This document shows positions 13,910 to 21,621 of a stretch of DNA of 23,450 nt, in pieces; positions within the stretch are counted from its first letter, which is position 1, and every line of letters begins with the position of its first letter. Location of the stretch: assembly GCA_041482015.1 (NCBI GenBank), contig JBGPCZ010000094.1, positions 1-23,450 of the forward strand. Direction: 5' to 3'. A program made the position numbers and the translations under genes. The notes beneath the pieces were generated by a model. It was given only the letters and a program-made list of their open reading frames with translations. It ran no database searches and had not been told where the DNA came from. The DNA is from JACQFK01 sp041482015. Its GTDB lineage: Bacteria > Planctomycetota > MHYJ01 > JACPRB01.

Positions 13910-15271
13910 ATGGCCTGTGACTTCGGTCTGAACCGGCGCGACTTTATGAGGCAGGCCCTCGCGGGCGCGGGCGGGCTGGGCCTTTATGCGCGACTGTCGC
14001 TCGCCGCGGGGCTCAACCAGGGCGGACCGCTCGCGCCGCGGGCCGGCCACTTCCCCGCGAAGGCGAAGCGCCTCGTCGTCTTCTTCTTCACGGGCGGGAT
14101 GTCGCACGTCGACACGTTCGACTACAAGCCCGCGCTCCGGCGCGACCACGGCAAGGAGCACGAGAAAGCCAAGATCAAGGGCTCGCCCTTCGAGTTCGCC
14201 CGCTACGGTAAGTCGGGCAAGCACGTCAGCGAGCTCCTCCCGACCGTCGCGCAGTCCGTCGACGATCTCTGTTTCATCCATTCGATCTACAACGACTCGG
14301 GCGGCCACTCGAAGGCGACGCTCTCGATGCACACGGGATCGGTGACGCTCCCGATGCCGAGCCTCGGCGCGTGGGTCGGCTACGGCCTGGGGACGGAGAA
14401 CCCGAACCTGCCGCCCTTCGTCGTCTTCGCGAAGACGGAGCCGTACAACGCGCACATCTGCTGGGGGTCGGACTTCCTCCCCGCGCACTACCGCGGGTTG
14501 CGGATCGTGCCGCCCGAGGCGATCCCGAACGTGAAGAGCCCGGTGGAGTCGGTCTCCCGCCTCGAGCTGGAGCGGGCGATGCTCCACGACGTCAACGAGG
14601 ACCATCTCGCCGCCCACCCGGAGGACCTGAACCTCAAGTCGCGGATGACGAACTTCGAGACGGCGTACGGGCTCATGCGCGAGGCGCCCGAGGCGTTCGA
14701 CATCACGAAGGAGTCCGACGAGACGCTCAAGCTCTACGGGACGAACCGGGACGACCGGTCGTCGTTCGGCGCGCAGTGCCTGGCGGCGCGGCGGCTGCTG
14801 GAGCGCGGCGTCCGCGTGGTCGAGCTCTTCGACGTCGGCTCGCACGACAACTGGGACCACCACAACGACATCAACCTGCATCGCGGTCTGTCACGCACGC
14901 TCGACCGTCCGCTCGGCGCCTTCCTGCAGGACCTGAAGCGTACCGGTCTGCTCGAGGACACGCTGGTCGTCGGGATGGGCGAGTTCGGCCGGACGCCGTG
15001 GACCGACCTGACGCCGGAGGGCCGCGGCCACCACGCGCCCGCCTTCACGGTCTTCCTCGCGGGCGGCGGCGTGAAGCCCGGCTTCTCTTATGGATCGACC
15101 GACGAGCACGGCGCGAAGATCGCGTCGGACCCGGTGCACGTCCACGACTTCCACGCGACGATCCTGCACCTGATGGGCATGGACCACACGCGGCTCACCT
15201 ACCGCTACTCGGGCCGCGACTTCCGTCTCACGGACGTTGCCGGGAACGTGATCAAGGGCATCCTGGCGTAA
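13910..15271 (+). CDS. DUF1501 protein, Tat-exported, sulfatase-like fold
   Basis: A 453-residue protein that begins with a Tat-type signal, NRRDFMRQALAGAGGLGLYARLS (twin Arg at 9-10). The mature part is a DUF1501 domain of the alkaline phosphatase/sulfatase superfamily: KRLVVFFFTGGMSHVDTFDYKP, ELLPTVAQSVDDLCFIHSI, SLGAWVGYGLGTENPNLPPFVV, VVELFDVGSHDNWDHH, VVGMGEFGRTPW and GRGHHAPAFTVFLAGGGVKPG, with the conserved Asp/His metal-type residues. The ATG at 13910 is 2 nt after the upstream stop, so the two are translated together; this pair is the standard planctomycetal arrangement and implies a joint function. Its substrate is not known. The stop at 15269-15271 abuts the inverted repeat element. 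Confidence 0.92.
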   Translation: MACDFGLNRRDFMRQALAGAGGLGLYARLSLAAGLNQGGPLAPRAGHFPAKAKRLVVFFFTGGMSHVDTFDYKPALRRDHGKEHEKAKIKGSPFEFARYGKSGKHVSELLPTVAQSVDDLCFIHSIYNDSGGHSKATLSMHTGSVTLPMPSLGAWVGYGLGTENPNLPPFVVFAKTEPYNAHICWGSDFLPAHYRGLRIVPPEAIPNVKSPVESVSRLELERAMLHDVNEDHLAAHPEDLNLKSRMTNFETAYGLMREAPEAFDITKESDETLKLYGTNRDDRSSFGAQCLAARRLLERGVRVVELFDVGSHDNWDHHNDINLHRGLSRTLDRPLGAFLQDLKRTGLLEDTLVVGMGEFGRTPWTDLTPEGRGHHAPAFTVFLAGGGVKPGFSYGSTDEHGAKIASDPVHVHDFHATILHLMGMDHTRLTYRYSGRDFRLTDVAGNVIKGILA

Positions 15272-15273
15272 GA

Positions 15274-15388
15274 AAGAAAACCACAGAGACACAGAGGCAC
15301 GGAGAAACTCTGCCCTTTGAGTTCCCCCGGGGGCGGGGGGATCCCACAGAAGAGAAACTCTGTCCCTCCGTCCCTCCGTGGTCTTCTT
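15274..15388. repeat. 115-bp inverted-repeat element with 8-nt periodic arms
   Basis: Arms at 15274-15304 and 15358-15388 are inverted copies of each other over 31 nt with about 24 matches; most differences are A/G transitions. The left arm is made of 8-nt units (CACAGAGA, CACAGAGG, CACGGAGA), as is the right arm in complement (TCTGTCCC, TCCGTCCC). An 11-bp direct repeat GAGAAACTCTG occurs at 15302-15312 and 15352-15362. The centre holds CCCCCGGGGG. The element spans the whole gap between two convergent genes and reaches into the stop codon of the minus-strand gene. Similar CACAGAG-type repeats are, from memory, dispersed in environmental bacterial genomes. It may also end transcription from both sides. 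Confidence 0.7.
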
Positions 15389-16598
15389 AGTCTCGTGCTG
15401 CGGCGCAGACCATCTCGAGCACCCGGCGGAGGCCGTCGTCGCCGCCGAGCGCGCCGTCGTGGAAGGGCGTGCGCGGGATCGGCTTCCATCCGTCGCGAGA
15501 GCCGTCGTATTTGAAGTTCTGAGGAATGCCCGTCAGATCCTCCTTGTACTGGCCGTCGCTGCCGCCCATCTTGTAGAGCACCAGATCAAGAGAGGGGACG
15601 ACGTAGACGCAAAAGCCTCCCGCGCCGCTCTTCCAGTAGGCGTCCTTGGGCGCGCCGGCGACGTGGCCGTCGGCGTTGACCTCGAACTGGAGCGAGAACA
15701 TGCAGTGCGGGTTGAACTTCGAGGGCTTGCCCACGAGATCCATGTAGGACGCGGGGACGAGCCGCTGGTCGCCCCAGCGACCCCCACGGAGCAGGCAGTA
15801 GCAGAAGCGGAGGACGTCCGTCGCGTGGAGTGCCGTCGAGCCCGCGCCGTTCGCGTGCGGCATCAGAAAGTCGCCGCGATGAAGGCAGTAGCCCCACGCC
15901 CCCCAGCCCATCGGCTTCCCGAGCTTCTCTCCTATATACTCCTGCAGCTCCATCCCCGTCAGGCGGCGGAGGACCATCGACGCGATGTGCGGCGCGGGCG
16001 ACGAGTAGGAGTAGCCCTCGCCCGGCTTGCACCAGAGCGCGGTGCGGAGCGACGAGCGGTCGAGGTCGCGGATGTCCTGCCCCGGGACCGGCGTGAGCGA
16101 AACGACTTCGCCCATCTTGATGCCGGGCGCCTTGCCCTCTCCGTGGTAGCCCGCGCTCATACAGAGAAGCTGGCCGAGCGTGATCTCCGCGCGGCGCGGG
16201 TCGTCGAGCGGGAACGCCTCGGGCAGGTATTTTTCGGTGAAGACCTTCGTGTCGAGGCCGTCGGGGATCTCGGCCTTCTTTTCGTCGAGCATGATGCCGC
16301 AGGCGATGCTGGTGAAGGCCTTGCCGCAGGAGGCCATGTCGGGGTTCGCGTCGCGGAACGCGCGCCCCGCGTACTTCTCGTAGACCAGGTAGCCGCGGCG
16401 GACGACAACGAGGCCGGCGTTCTGCGTGCAGCGCTGGGTCTGCTCCCACGCCTGGTCGAGCTTGACAAGATCCATCCCCGCCTTCTCTTTGAGCTCGCCC
16501 GCGTCCTTCAGCGTCCGCCATCCGCCCGCGGCGTCGGGCGGCGGGAAGTAGTCCTGGCCGGCCAGCAGTAGGGTTGCAAGGACGGATAGAGTGATCAT
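15387..16598 (-). CDS. secreted serine hydrolase, beta-lactamase/transpeptidase fold
   Basis: A 403-residue protein with a short N-terminal signal (MITLSVLATLLLAGQ) and a class C beta-lactamase/penicillin-binding-protein-like domain. The nucleophile motif SxxK is SCGK (Ser90, Lys93) in DMASCGKAFTSIACG. A tyrosine motif lies in KPGEGYSYSSPAPH, with the usual Y-x-N replaced by YSS, and the third motif appears as KSGAGGFCVYV. LGQLLCMSAGYHGEG is the typical LLTMTSG-like segment. Such proteins are mostly esterases, amidases or peptidases rather than antibiotic-resistance enzymes; nothing here suggests true beta-lactam resistance. The ATG at 16598 has AGGCGG close upstream. It lies 39 nt downstream of the DUF6797 gene on the same strand and is probably co-transcribed with it. 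Confidence 0.85.
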   Translation of the reverse strand: MITLSVLATLLLAGQDYFPPPDAAGGWRTLKDAGELKEKAGMDLVKLDQAWEQTQRCTQNAGLVVVRRGYLVYEKYAGRAFRDANPDMASCGKAFTSIACGIMLDEKKAEIPDGLDTKVFTEKYLPEAFPLDDPRRAEITLGQLLCMSAGYHGEGKAPGIKMGEVVSLTPVPGQDIRDLDRSSLRTALWCKPGEGYSYSSPAPHIASMVLRRLTGMELQEYIGEKLGKPMGWGAWGYCLHRGDFLMPHANGAGSTALHATDVLRFCYCLLRGGRWGDQRLVPASYMDLVGKPSKFNPHCMFSLQFEVNADGHVAGAPKDAYWKSGAGGFCVYVVPSLDLVLYKMGGSDGQYKEDLTGIPQNFKYDGSRDGWKPIPRTPFHDGALGGDDGLRRVLEMVCAAARD

Positions 16599-16637
16599 CC
16601 GCCTAGCTATGCCGCAAATCGCGCCGGAGCGCCAGCT

Positions 16638-18719
16638 TTAGCGTGCGTTGATCGTAAGCCAGAGGCGGTCTTTGACCGGCGCGCCGTCGGCCGACTTGAC
16701 CGAGTAGCCGATCTCCATCGTCATGACCGGGCCCAGGTCGCGAATTGAGAGCAGCACCGTGCGGTCGCCCCGCAGCGTCACCTTCTGCACCTCGACCGGG
16801 TCCTCGCCCTGCTGCTCGGGATTGGAGAGCTTGTAGTTCTTCGAGCCGTAGTTGCCCGTCCACCGGTAATTCCACTGCCGCACCGACCACCGCTCGACGT
16901 CCTCGACCGATTCGCGGTCGAGGGGCGACGTGAACGTCAGTTCGACCGCGTCCTTCTCTATATGGACTCCGACCGGTAGTTGCACCGGCTTGCCGGTGTA
17001 TCGGATGCGGTTGAAGCCGCCGTCGATCGCGGCGTTCGAGCTCCAGCCCACGAGACCGCAAACATAGAGCTGGCCGTCCGTCGGATGGAAGCGTCCGCGC
17101 ATCACTCCCGTCGTGAGCTTGAACGGGAACGCGACGGCGGCCCCCTGCGGGACGCCGCCCGCGACCTCGTACGGAATCAGGAAGACCTGGCCGGTGCCGT
17201 AGGAGGTCGAGATCAAAGAGCCCCTGAGCGGCCCCCACGCGTCGCTCGTCACCCAGAGCTGCTCCGCGGGCGAGCGGTCCACCTTCGGGTGAAGCCAGAC
17301 AATCGGCGGGTCGAATGCCGCTGGATCCTTCCCGCCGAGGTACGACCACTTGTTGCCGTAGAAGCCCCCCTCTTTGAGGAGGTTGATCCGGTTGGCCGGC
17401 ACCCAGTGGCCCTCCTGGTCGCTCCCGACGAGCTCGCCCTTCGGGCCGATCCCCACACCGTTCGCCGCGCGGAACCCGTTGCAGAGGATCTCTGATTTCG
17501 AGCCGTCCTTCGAGACGCGGATCATCGTCCCGTGCTGCGGGACCACGGGCGGAAGAGCGTGGCGCGCCGACTTGGCGTAGTAGAAGTTCCCCTCGGCGTC
17601 GGTCTGCAGTCCCATCGCGAACTCGTGGAAGTGCTCGGTGACCTGGGGGTCCCCGTTGAAGCACTCGACGAAGTCGATTTCGCCGTCGCCGTTGAGGTCG
17701 TGGAGCCGCGCAAGCTGGTCGCGGCACGTCACGAAGATCTGGTCGCTCACGATCTTCAGGCCGAGCGGCTGGAAGAGCCCCGTCGCGATCCGCCGCCACG
17801 CGAGCGTCCCTGCCTTCGGACCGATCCCCTCGACAGTCCAGACGTCGCCGCTCCAGGTGCAGACGGCCGCCTTCCGAGGGTCGCTGAAGAAGTCGAACCC
17901 GCCCGGGCGGATCCACGAATGCCACGGATTGGCGCGCGGGAGCTCCAGCGTGTCGACCGCATAGGGACCATCCTCGGCGCCCATCGTGAAGCGGGTCTCG
18001 ATCTTTTGAGGCCAGCGCGGCGGGCCGCCCTTCGTGAGCGGCTCCAGCGGAGCGGGCGCGGGCGAGTCGGCCGACTCGGCCCCATAAAGCAGCTTCAGCC
18101 GCGCGGGCGTGGCCGCGGCGGGCACGGCCAGGCGGACGTTCTGCGGGTCGGAGCGATCGAGCGTCGCGCCCAGGCAGGCCACGAGGGCCTTGCCGCCCGC
18201 GACCTGCAGCCGCACCTCCTCCGCCGATTTTCCGATCTCGATCGTCCGCGTCAGCACGGCCCCCTCGAGCCCGGCCATCTCGAGGATGCGGACGGCGCCC
18301 ACCGTGTAGGCCAAGATCACCCGCTCGCCGTTCAAATAGAGCCCGCGGTAGCGCGCGTTCGGCAATGGTCCGTAAGGAAGCGGGCGCGGATCGCGGGGCT
18401 CGCCAACCCCGGGGAGCATGGGGTTGCTGAACAGCGGTTCGCCCACGATCTTCGGATGGGTCTGGTGTGAGCCGTCGTAGACGACGCTCTTCCAGTCGAG
18501 CTCGCTCTTGAGCCAGCCCGCCGACCAACGCAGGAGGTCGGTATCGAAGACCATCGACGCGCCGCCGGGGCCCAGCCGCACGTTCACGCCCTTGTACGCG
18601 ATGTTCTTCCCCTTCGCCTCGAACGAATGGGTCATGTAGGGGCCGTAGTCCATGTCGGACCACTTCTTCCCCTGCTGCGGCAGGATCGCCAGGAGGAGGG
18701 CGAGGGCGAGCGTTCTCAT
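16638..18719 (-). CDS. DUF6797-type secreted beta-propeller protein
   Basis: A 693-residue exported protein. After a signal peptide (MRTLALALLLAILPQ) comes the DUF6797 opening WSDMDYGPYMTHSF (20-33) and RLGPGGASMVFDTDLLRWSAGW. The region about 310-600 resembles a glucose/sorbosone dehydrogenase-type six-bladed propeller (QPLGLKIVSDQIFVTCRDQLARLHD, GLQTDAEGNFYYAKSA, RAANGVGIGPKGELVGSD). A complete EF-hand-type calcium loop DLNGDGEIDFVE is at 341-352. The last 100 residues form a beta-rich Ig-like tail. Related proteins often carry a C-terminal cytochrome c domain; no CxxCH is present here. The gene is divergent from the XylR-type regulator and heads a two-gene unit with the serine hydrolase. 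The substrate is unknown; a sugar-related role is inferred from fold and context. Confidence 0.82.
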   Translation of the reverse strand: MRTLALALLLAILPQQGKKWSDMDYGPYMTHSFEAKGKNIAYKGVNVRLGPGGASMVFDTDLLRWSAGWLKSELDWKSVVYDGSHQTHPKIVGEPLFSNPMLPGVGEPRDPRPLPYGPLPNARYRGLYLNGERVILAYTVGAVRILEMAGLEGAVLTRTIEIGKSAEEVRLQVAGGKALVACLGATLDRSDPQNVRLAVPAAATPARLKLLYGAESADSPAPAPLEPLTKGGPPRWPQKIETRFTMGAEDGPYAVDTLELPRANPWHSWIRPGGFDFFSDPRKAAVCTWSGDVWTVEGIGPKAGTLAWRRIATGLFQPLGLKIVSDQIFVTCRDQLARLHDLNGDGEIDFVECFNGDPQVTEHFHEFAMGLQTDAEGNFYYAKSARHALPPVVPQHGTMIRVSKDGSKSEILCNGFRAANGVGIGPKGELVGSDQEGHWVPANRINLLKEGGFYGNKWSYLGGKDPAAFDPPIVWLHPKVDRSPAEQLWVTSDAWGPLRGSLISTSYGTGQVFLIPYEVAGGVPQGAAVAFPFKLTTGVMRGRFHPTDGQLYVCGLVGWSSNAAIDGGFNRIRYTGKPVQLPVGVHIEKDAVELTFTSPLDRESVEDVERWSVRQWNYRWTGNYGSKNYKLSNPEQQGEDPVEVQKVTLRGDRTVLLSIRDLGPVMTMEIGYSVKSADGAPVKDRLWLTINAR

Positions 18720-18733
18720 GTTTCTTGAAACCC

Positions 18734-18746
18734 CGGGACCGTCCCG
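18734..18746 (-). promoter_or_regulatory. 13-bp palindrome before the DUF6797 start
   Basis: CGGGAC-C-GTCCCG, perfect 6-bp arms, located 15-27 nt upstream of the DUF6797 start codon. On the minus strand it reads CGGGACGGTCCCG, sharing CGGTCCCG with the hairpin before the SGNH esterase and CGGGACG with the one before DUF1080. It could be an operator or an RNA hairpin. Confidence 0.4.
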
Positions 18747-18762
18747 TCTCTTCGAAAAAACG

Positions 18763-18778
18763 GTTGACGCGGATCAAC
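18763..18778. promoter_or_regulatory. GTTGA-N6-TCAAC dyad at the XylR promoter
   Basis: GTTGA (18763-18767) and TCAAC (18774-18778) form a perfect inverted repeat overlapping the -35 box of the regulator's promoter. Its location between the two divergent genes suits autoregulation or control of the DUF6797 gene. Assigned by symmetry and position only; AraC-type domains more often bind direct repeats. Confidence 0.35.
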
Positions 18779-18792
18779 AATAAGCTTATCCA
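18764..18792 (+). promoter_or_regulatory. sigma70-type promoter of the XylR-type regulator
   Basis: TTGACG (18764-18769), a 17-nt spacer, TATCCA (18787-18792). The expected start, 6-9 nt beyond the -10, falls at about 18799-18801, which is the ATG itself. No ribosome binding site is present, so the message is probably leaderless. Confidence 0.6.
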
Positions 18793-18800
18793 TTCACGCC

Positions 18801-19970
18801 ATGCCCCGGAAGCCGCCGCGCGTCGCGATCGGGATCGATCTTGAGTGGCCCCTCAAGCACCACGTGGGGGTGGTCGCCGGGATCCTGCAGCACGCCCGCG
18901 AGCGGGGATGGGAGTGCGCGCTCTCGCCCTTCCCCGGGGGCCGGGTCGACGGCCTGATCGGGCGCGTGACGCGCGGGATGGCCGCGTTCGCGCGTCGTTC
19001 CCGCATCCCGGCGGTCAACGTCTGGGTGGACTCGCCCGACACCCGGCTTCCCCGCGTGGTGCCCGACCCTCGCGGGGCCGCGGACCTGGCGCTCCGCCAC
19101 CTGCGCGACCGGGGATTCCGGCGCTTCGGCTTCCTGGGCCAGGCGCACGACCGGAACTCGGCGATCCAGCGGCAGGAGGGCCGGTTCGGGACCGTGCTCC
19201 TCGCCCCGAAAAACCGGCAGCGGGGCCCGGAATGGCGCGCGTTCCAGGAGGCCCTCCGGGCGTGGGTGCGGAGCTGGAAGGTCCCGATCGGGATCTTCGC
19301 CACCGACGATCTTCTCTGCCGCTATCTCGCCGACGAATGTCTCCGGCAGGGCCGCCGGATTCCCGACGACGCGGGCCTCGTGGGCGCGGGCAACAGCGAG
19401 CTCGTCTGCGAGGCGCTGGCCCCCACCCTCAGCAGCGTTGAGTATGGCTTTGAACGTGTGGGGCTCCGCGCCGCCCGGCTCCTGGAGCGGCTGATGAACG
19501 GCACGCGGCCGCCGCGCGAGGCGATCGTCGTCCCGCCCTTGATCCTCGTCGCGCGTGCCTCGACCGACGTCTTCGCCGTCGAGGATCGCGGCGTGGCCTC
19601 CGCGCTCCGCTTCATCGCCAACCGCGCGGCCGGGCCGATCGGTGTGGACGACGTGGCGGCCGCGGTGCCGGTTTCGCGGCGATCCCTCGAGCGCCGGTTC
19701 CGCACGTCCGTCGAGCGGACCATCCACGAGGAGATCACGCGCGCGCGCCTGGAGCGCGTGAAGCGCCGGCTCATGGAGACCGACCTGCCCATCAAGGCGA
19801 TCGCGAGGGATTCGGGCTTCGCGGGGCTGGAGCATCTGTCGCGTGTCTTCCGGCAGAAGGAGGGCCGGCCTCCCGGGGCGTGGCGCCGGGATCAGCGCCC
19901 CCAGGCCTCTTCGAGGGCGGCGGCGCCCTTCGGATCGAACTCCCGGAGCTCGGCCCGCACGAAGGGATAG
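18801..19970 (+). CDS. XylR-type transcriptional regulator (LacI-like sensor plus AraC HTH)
   Basis: A 389-residue regulator. Residues about 8-270 form a periplasmic-binding-protein-like sensor as in XylR/LacI proteins: VGVVAGILQHARERGW, VDGLIGRV, IPAVNVWVDS, PDPRGAADLALRHLRDRGFRRFGFLG, IGIFATDDLLCRYLADECLRQGRRIPDDAGLVGAGN, LSSVEYGFERVGLRAARLLERL. Residues about 280-365 are an AraC-type double HTH (VDDVAAAVPVSRRSLERRFR, then PIKAIARDSGFAGLEHLSRVFRQKEGRPPGAWR). XylR homologues sense pentoses; here the sugar is unknown. The gene is divergent from the DUF6797-hydrolase unit, its most likely target. About 25 residues beyond the HTH form a low-complexity tail that overlaps the convergent gene by 79 bp. 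Confidence 0.9.
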   Translation: MPRKPPRVAIGIDLEWPLKHHVGVVAGILQHARERGWECALSPFPGGRVDGLIGRVTRGMAAFARRSRIPAVNVWVDSPDTRLPRVVPDPRGAADLALRHLRDRGFRRFGFLGQAHDRNSAIQRQEGRFGTVLLAPKNRQRGPEWRAFQEALRAWVRSWKVPIGIFATDDLLCRYLADECLRQGRRIPDDAGLVGAGNSELVCEALAPTLSSVEYGFERVGLRAARLLERLMNGTRPPREAIVVPPLILVARASTDVFAVEDRGVASALRFIANRAAGPIGVDDVAAAVPVSRRSLERRFRTSVERTIHEEITRARLERVKRRLMETDLPIKAIARDSGFAGLEHLSRVFRQKEGRPPGAWRRDQRPQASSRAAAPFGSNSRSSARTKG

Positions 19971-20593
19971 AAGTCGTTCGTCCCGAACCACGCCTCGCTG
20001 GCCTCCGCGAAATACTCTTTGGCATCCGTCAGGGCGTAGTGTCGCTTCATCTTCCCGCCGATGTGGAGCACGCTCTCGTAGCGCTTCGACTCGACGGCCG
20101 CGGCGTACGCGGCCTTGATCCCCGCATGATCGAAACCGAGCACGCGGTCGTGGTAGGCGTGGGCCAGCTCGTGCAGGAGGACGCACGGCTGGGGGATCGA
20201 GAACTTGAGAAAGTGGGCCGCGTCGCCGATCTCGACCGCCTTGGCCTTGAGCGGGTTGTAGCCGTGATCCCGGAGCCACGCCTCGCTCGGATGGTACTCC
20301 GCGCCCCCGGCCCCTTTCGTACCCTCGCCGGAGCAGAGCCAGATCGGGACCTTGCGGAGCTCGACGCAGGCCTTCTCCGGCACGACCCGCGTCACTTCGT
20401 AAAGCTTCGTCTCGAGCAGCCGGAGCGCCGCGCGCCCCAGCTCCGCCTTCTCCTCGAGGAGCACGCGCTGGACGCGGACCGTCCACCCCTCGATCGTCCG
20501 CGATTCGTACGGCTCCGGCGCCGAGCGCAGCGGACCCGCCGGTTCCGCAGACGCGCAGCCGGTCAGGACGATCGCGAACCAGGCGACCCGCAT
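19892..20593 (-). CDS. HExxH metallopeptidase-like lipoprotein
   Basis: A 233-residue lipoprotein: MRVAWFAIVLTGC gives a short signal with lipobox Cys13. The zinc motif HELAH is at 141-145 in CVLLHELAHAYHDRVLGFD, and the downstream DAKEYFAEASEAWFG puts Glu197 (or Glu193) as the third ligand, an arrangement seen in gluzincins of the anthrax-lethal-factor-like and related groups. I make no firm family claim. The long frame extending to 21211 is an out-of-frame shadow of the SGNH gene, so I start at 20593. The upstream gene's TGA overlaps this ATG by one base (TGATG), so translation is coupled. It probably acts at the cell envelope; the peptide target is unknown. Confidence 0.75.
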   Translation of the reverse strand: MRVAWFAIVLTGCASAEPAGPLRSAPEPYESRTIEGWTVRVQRVLLEEKAELGRAALRLLETKLYEVTRVVPEKACVELRKVPIWLCSGEGTKGAGGAEYHPSEAWLRDHGYNPLKAKAVEIGDAAHFLKFSIPQPCVLLHELAHAYHDRVLGFDHAGIKAAYAAAVESKRYESVLHIGGKMKRHYALTDAKEYFAEASEAWFGTNDFYPFVRAELREFDPKGAAALEEAWGR

Positions 20594-21579
20594 CACTTTT
20601 TCCCCGCGCACAATTTGGCCATGGCCTCGCCCATCCCATGGCCGATCAGCGCGAAGATCCGGGCGCTGCCCAGGTAGTGATACTCGGGCTGGTTCCCCAT
20701 CTTCTCGAACTCGGCCTTCGCCTCGTCGCTCACCCACTTCCGCTTCACCCAGTTCTTCTGGAGGAACTCGTCCGCCTCCTTGTCCCAGTAGGGGGCCGTG
20801 GGGACCGAGACGACCGTCCCCTCGAACTCCGGCCGCTTCGCCGCCGCCGCCTGGGCCTGGCGGAGCGCGGCCATCGAGGGATTCTTCACCGCCGACTCCT
20901 CGCCGCCGACCCCGATCTCGCCGATCACGACAGGCAGGTTGGGCACGCCGAGGTCGCGCCGGAGGTCCTTGATGAGGTTCACCATGTTGACCTCGTACTC
21001 GGCGACCTTCTTCTTGTCGATCAGGTCGTTCCACCCCTGGAACCAGGCGAACCCGGCCAGCTCGTAGCCCTTGCCGTCGTAGCCCGGGAAGTTCTGAGGC
21101 AGGTTCTTCAGGGCGTCGCGGACCATCTCGATCATCTGGGTGTACGTCGCGCCCGTCTCGCCGCCCGAGCTCGGGGGCCGGAAATCGACCGCGAGGCTCC
21201 GCCCGCCCCACGCGGTCTTGATCAGGAGGACCTGGTTCTCATAGAGGTCCCCCATGACGTGGCCGAAGGTCCACTCCGGCCCGATCCGGTCGTCGCCCGC
21301 GCCGAAGCCGGCCGTCAGCGGCCCCTTCTTTAGCGTCTTCGCGTCCCTCGGGTAGTAGACCCAGACGTCCTCGCGGACCGTGTACGAGCCGTCCTTGTTT
21401 TTCAGTTTCTCGAGGAGATTTCCGTGCGTCGGGTGCTTCCCCAGCCAGTCGAGGGTCTTGAGCGCCCCCTGCCCCTGCATGTTGGACTGGCCGGCGAGGA
21501 TGAACACCTTGAGCGGGCCTTTCGCCGGCGCCTGCACCTGGGGGAGCGCGAGGAGGAGGGCGGCGACCAACGCTTTCAT
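20593..21579 (-). CDS. sialate O-acetylesterase-like SGNH hydrolase, secreted
   Basis: A 328-residue exported esterase of the SASA (sialate O-acetylesterase) type. Signal peptide MKALVAALLLALPQVQA. Block I is VFILAGQSNMQG with nucleophile Ser32; later blocks are IKTAWGGRSLAVDFRPP, GFAWFQGWNDLI and VVIGEIGVGG; the catalytic His301 is in EYHYLGSARIFALIGHGMG. Family members remove acetyl groups from sugars such as sialic acid or xylan-derived chains; in Planctomycetota they are common in polysaccharide-degradation loci. The true acyl substrate cannot be read. AGAGGAGGAC directly precedes the ATG at 21579, and a promoter is visible at 21622-21651. It is the first gene of a two-gene unit with the HExxH lipoprotein. 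Confidence 0.9.
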   Translation of the reverse strand: MKALVAALLLALPQVQAPAKGPLKVFILAGQSNMQGQGALKTLDWLGKHPTHGNLLEKLKNKDGSYTVREDVWVYYPRDAKTLKKGPLTAGFGAGDDRIGPEWTFGHVMGDLYENQVLLIKTAWGGRSLAVDFRPPSSGGETGATYTQMIEMVRDALKNLPQNFPGYDGKGYELAGFAWFQGWNDLIDKKKVAEYEVNMVNLIKDLRRDLGVPNLPVVIGEIGVGGEESAVKNPSMAALRQAQAAAAKRPEFEGTVVSVPTAPYWDKEADEFLQKNWVKRKWVSDEAKAEFEKMGNQPEYHYLGSARIFALIGHGMGEAMAKLCAGKK

Positions 21580-21593
21580 GTCCTCCTCTACGG

Positions 21594-21607
21594 GGGCGGG
21601 ACCGCCC
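21594..21607 (-). promoter_or_regulatory. GC hairpin before the SGNH esterase start
   Basis: GGGCG (21594-21598), loop GGAC, CGCCC (21603-21607), lying 15-28 nt upstream of the start codon and next to the strong AGGAGG ribosome binding site. On the mRNA strand it contains CGGTCCCG, also present before the DUF6797 gene. Confidence 0.4.
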
Positions 21608-21621
21608 GGGTTTGTCGCCTT

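Noticed and set aside
13895..14881. Minus-strand frame opposite DUF1501
   Set aside because: Shadow frame; the DUF1501 product shows conserved motifs throughout.
15274..15388. CRISPR-like repeat array
   Set aside because: The 8-nt units are contiguous, without spacers, and the overall structure is an inverted repeat.
15387..16598. Antibiotic-resistance beta-lactamase
   Set aside because: The SxxK motif is present, but the overall sequence resembles the broad serine hydrolase family, with YSS in place of Y-x-N; nothing indicates resistance.
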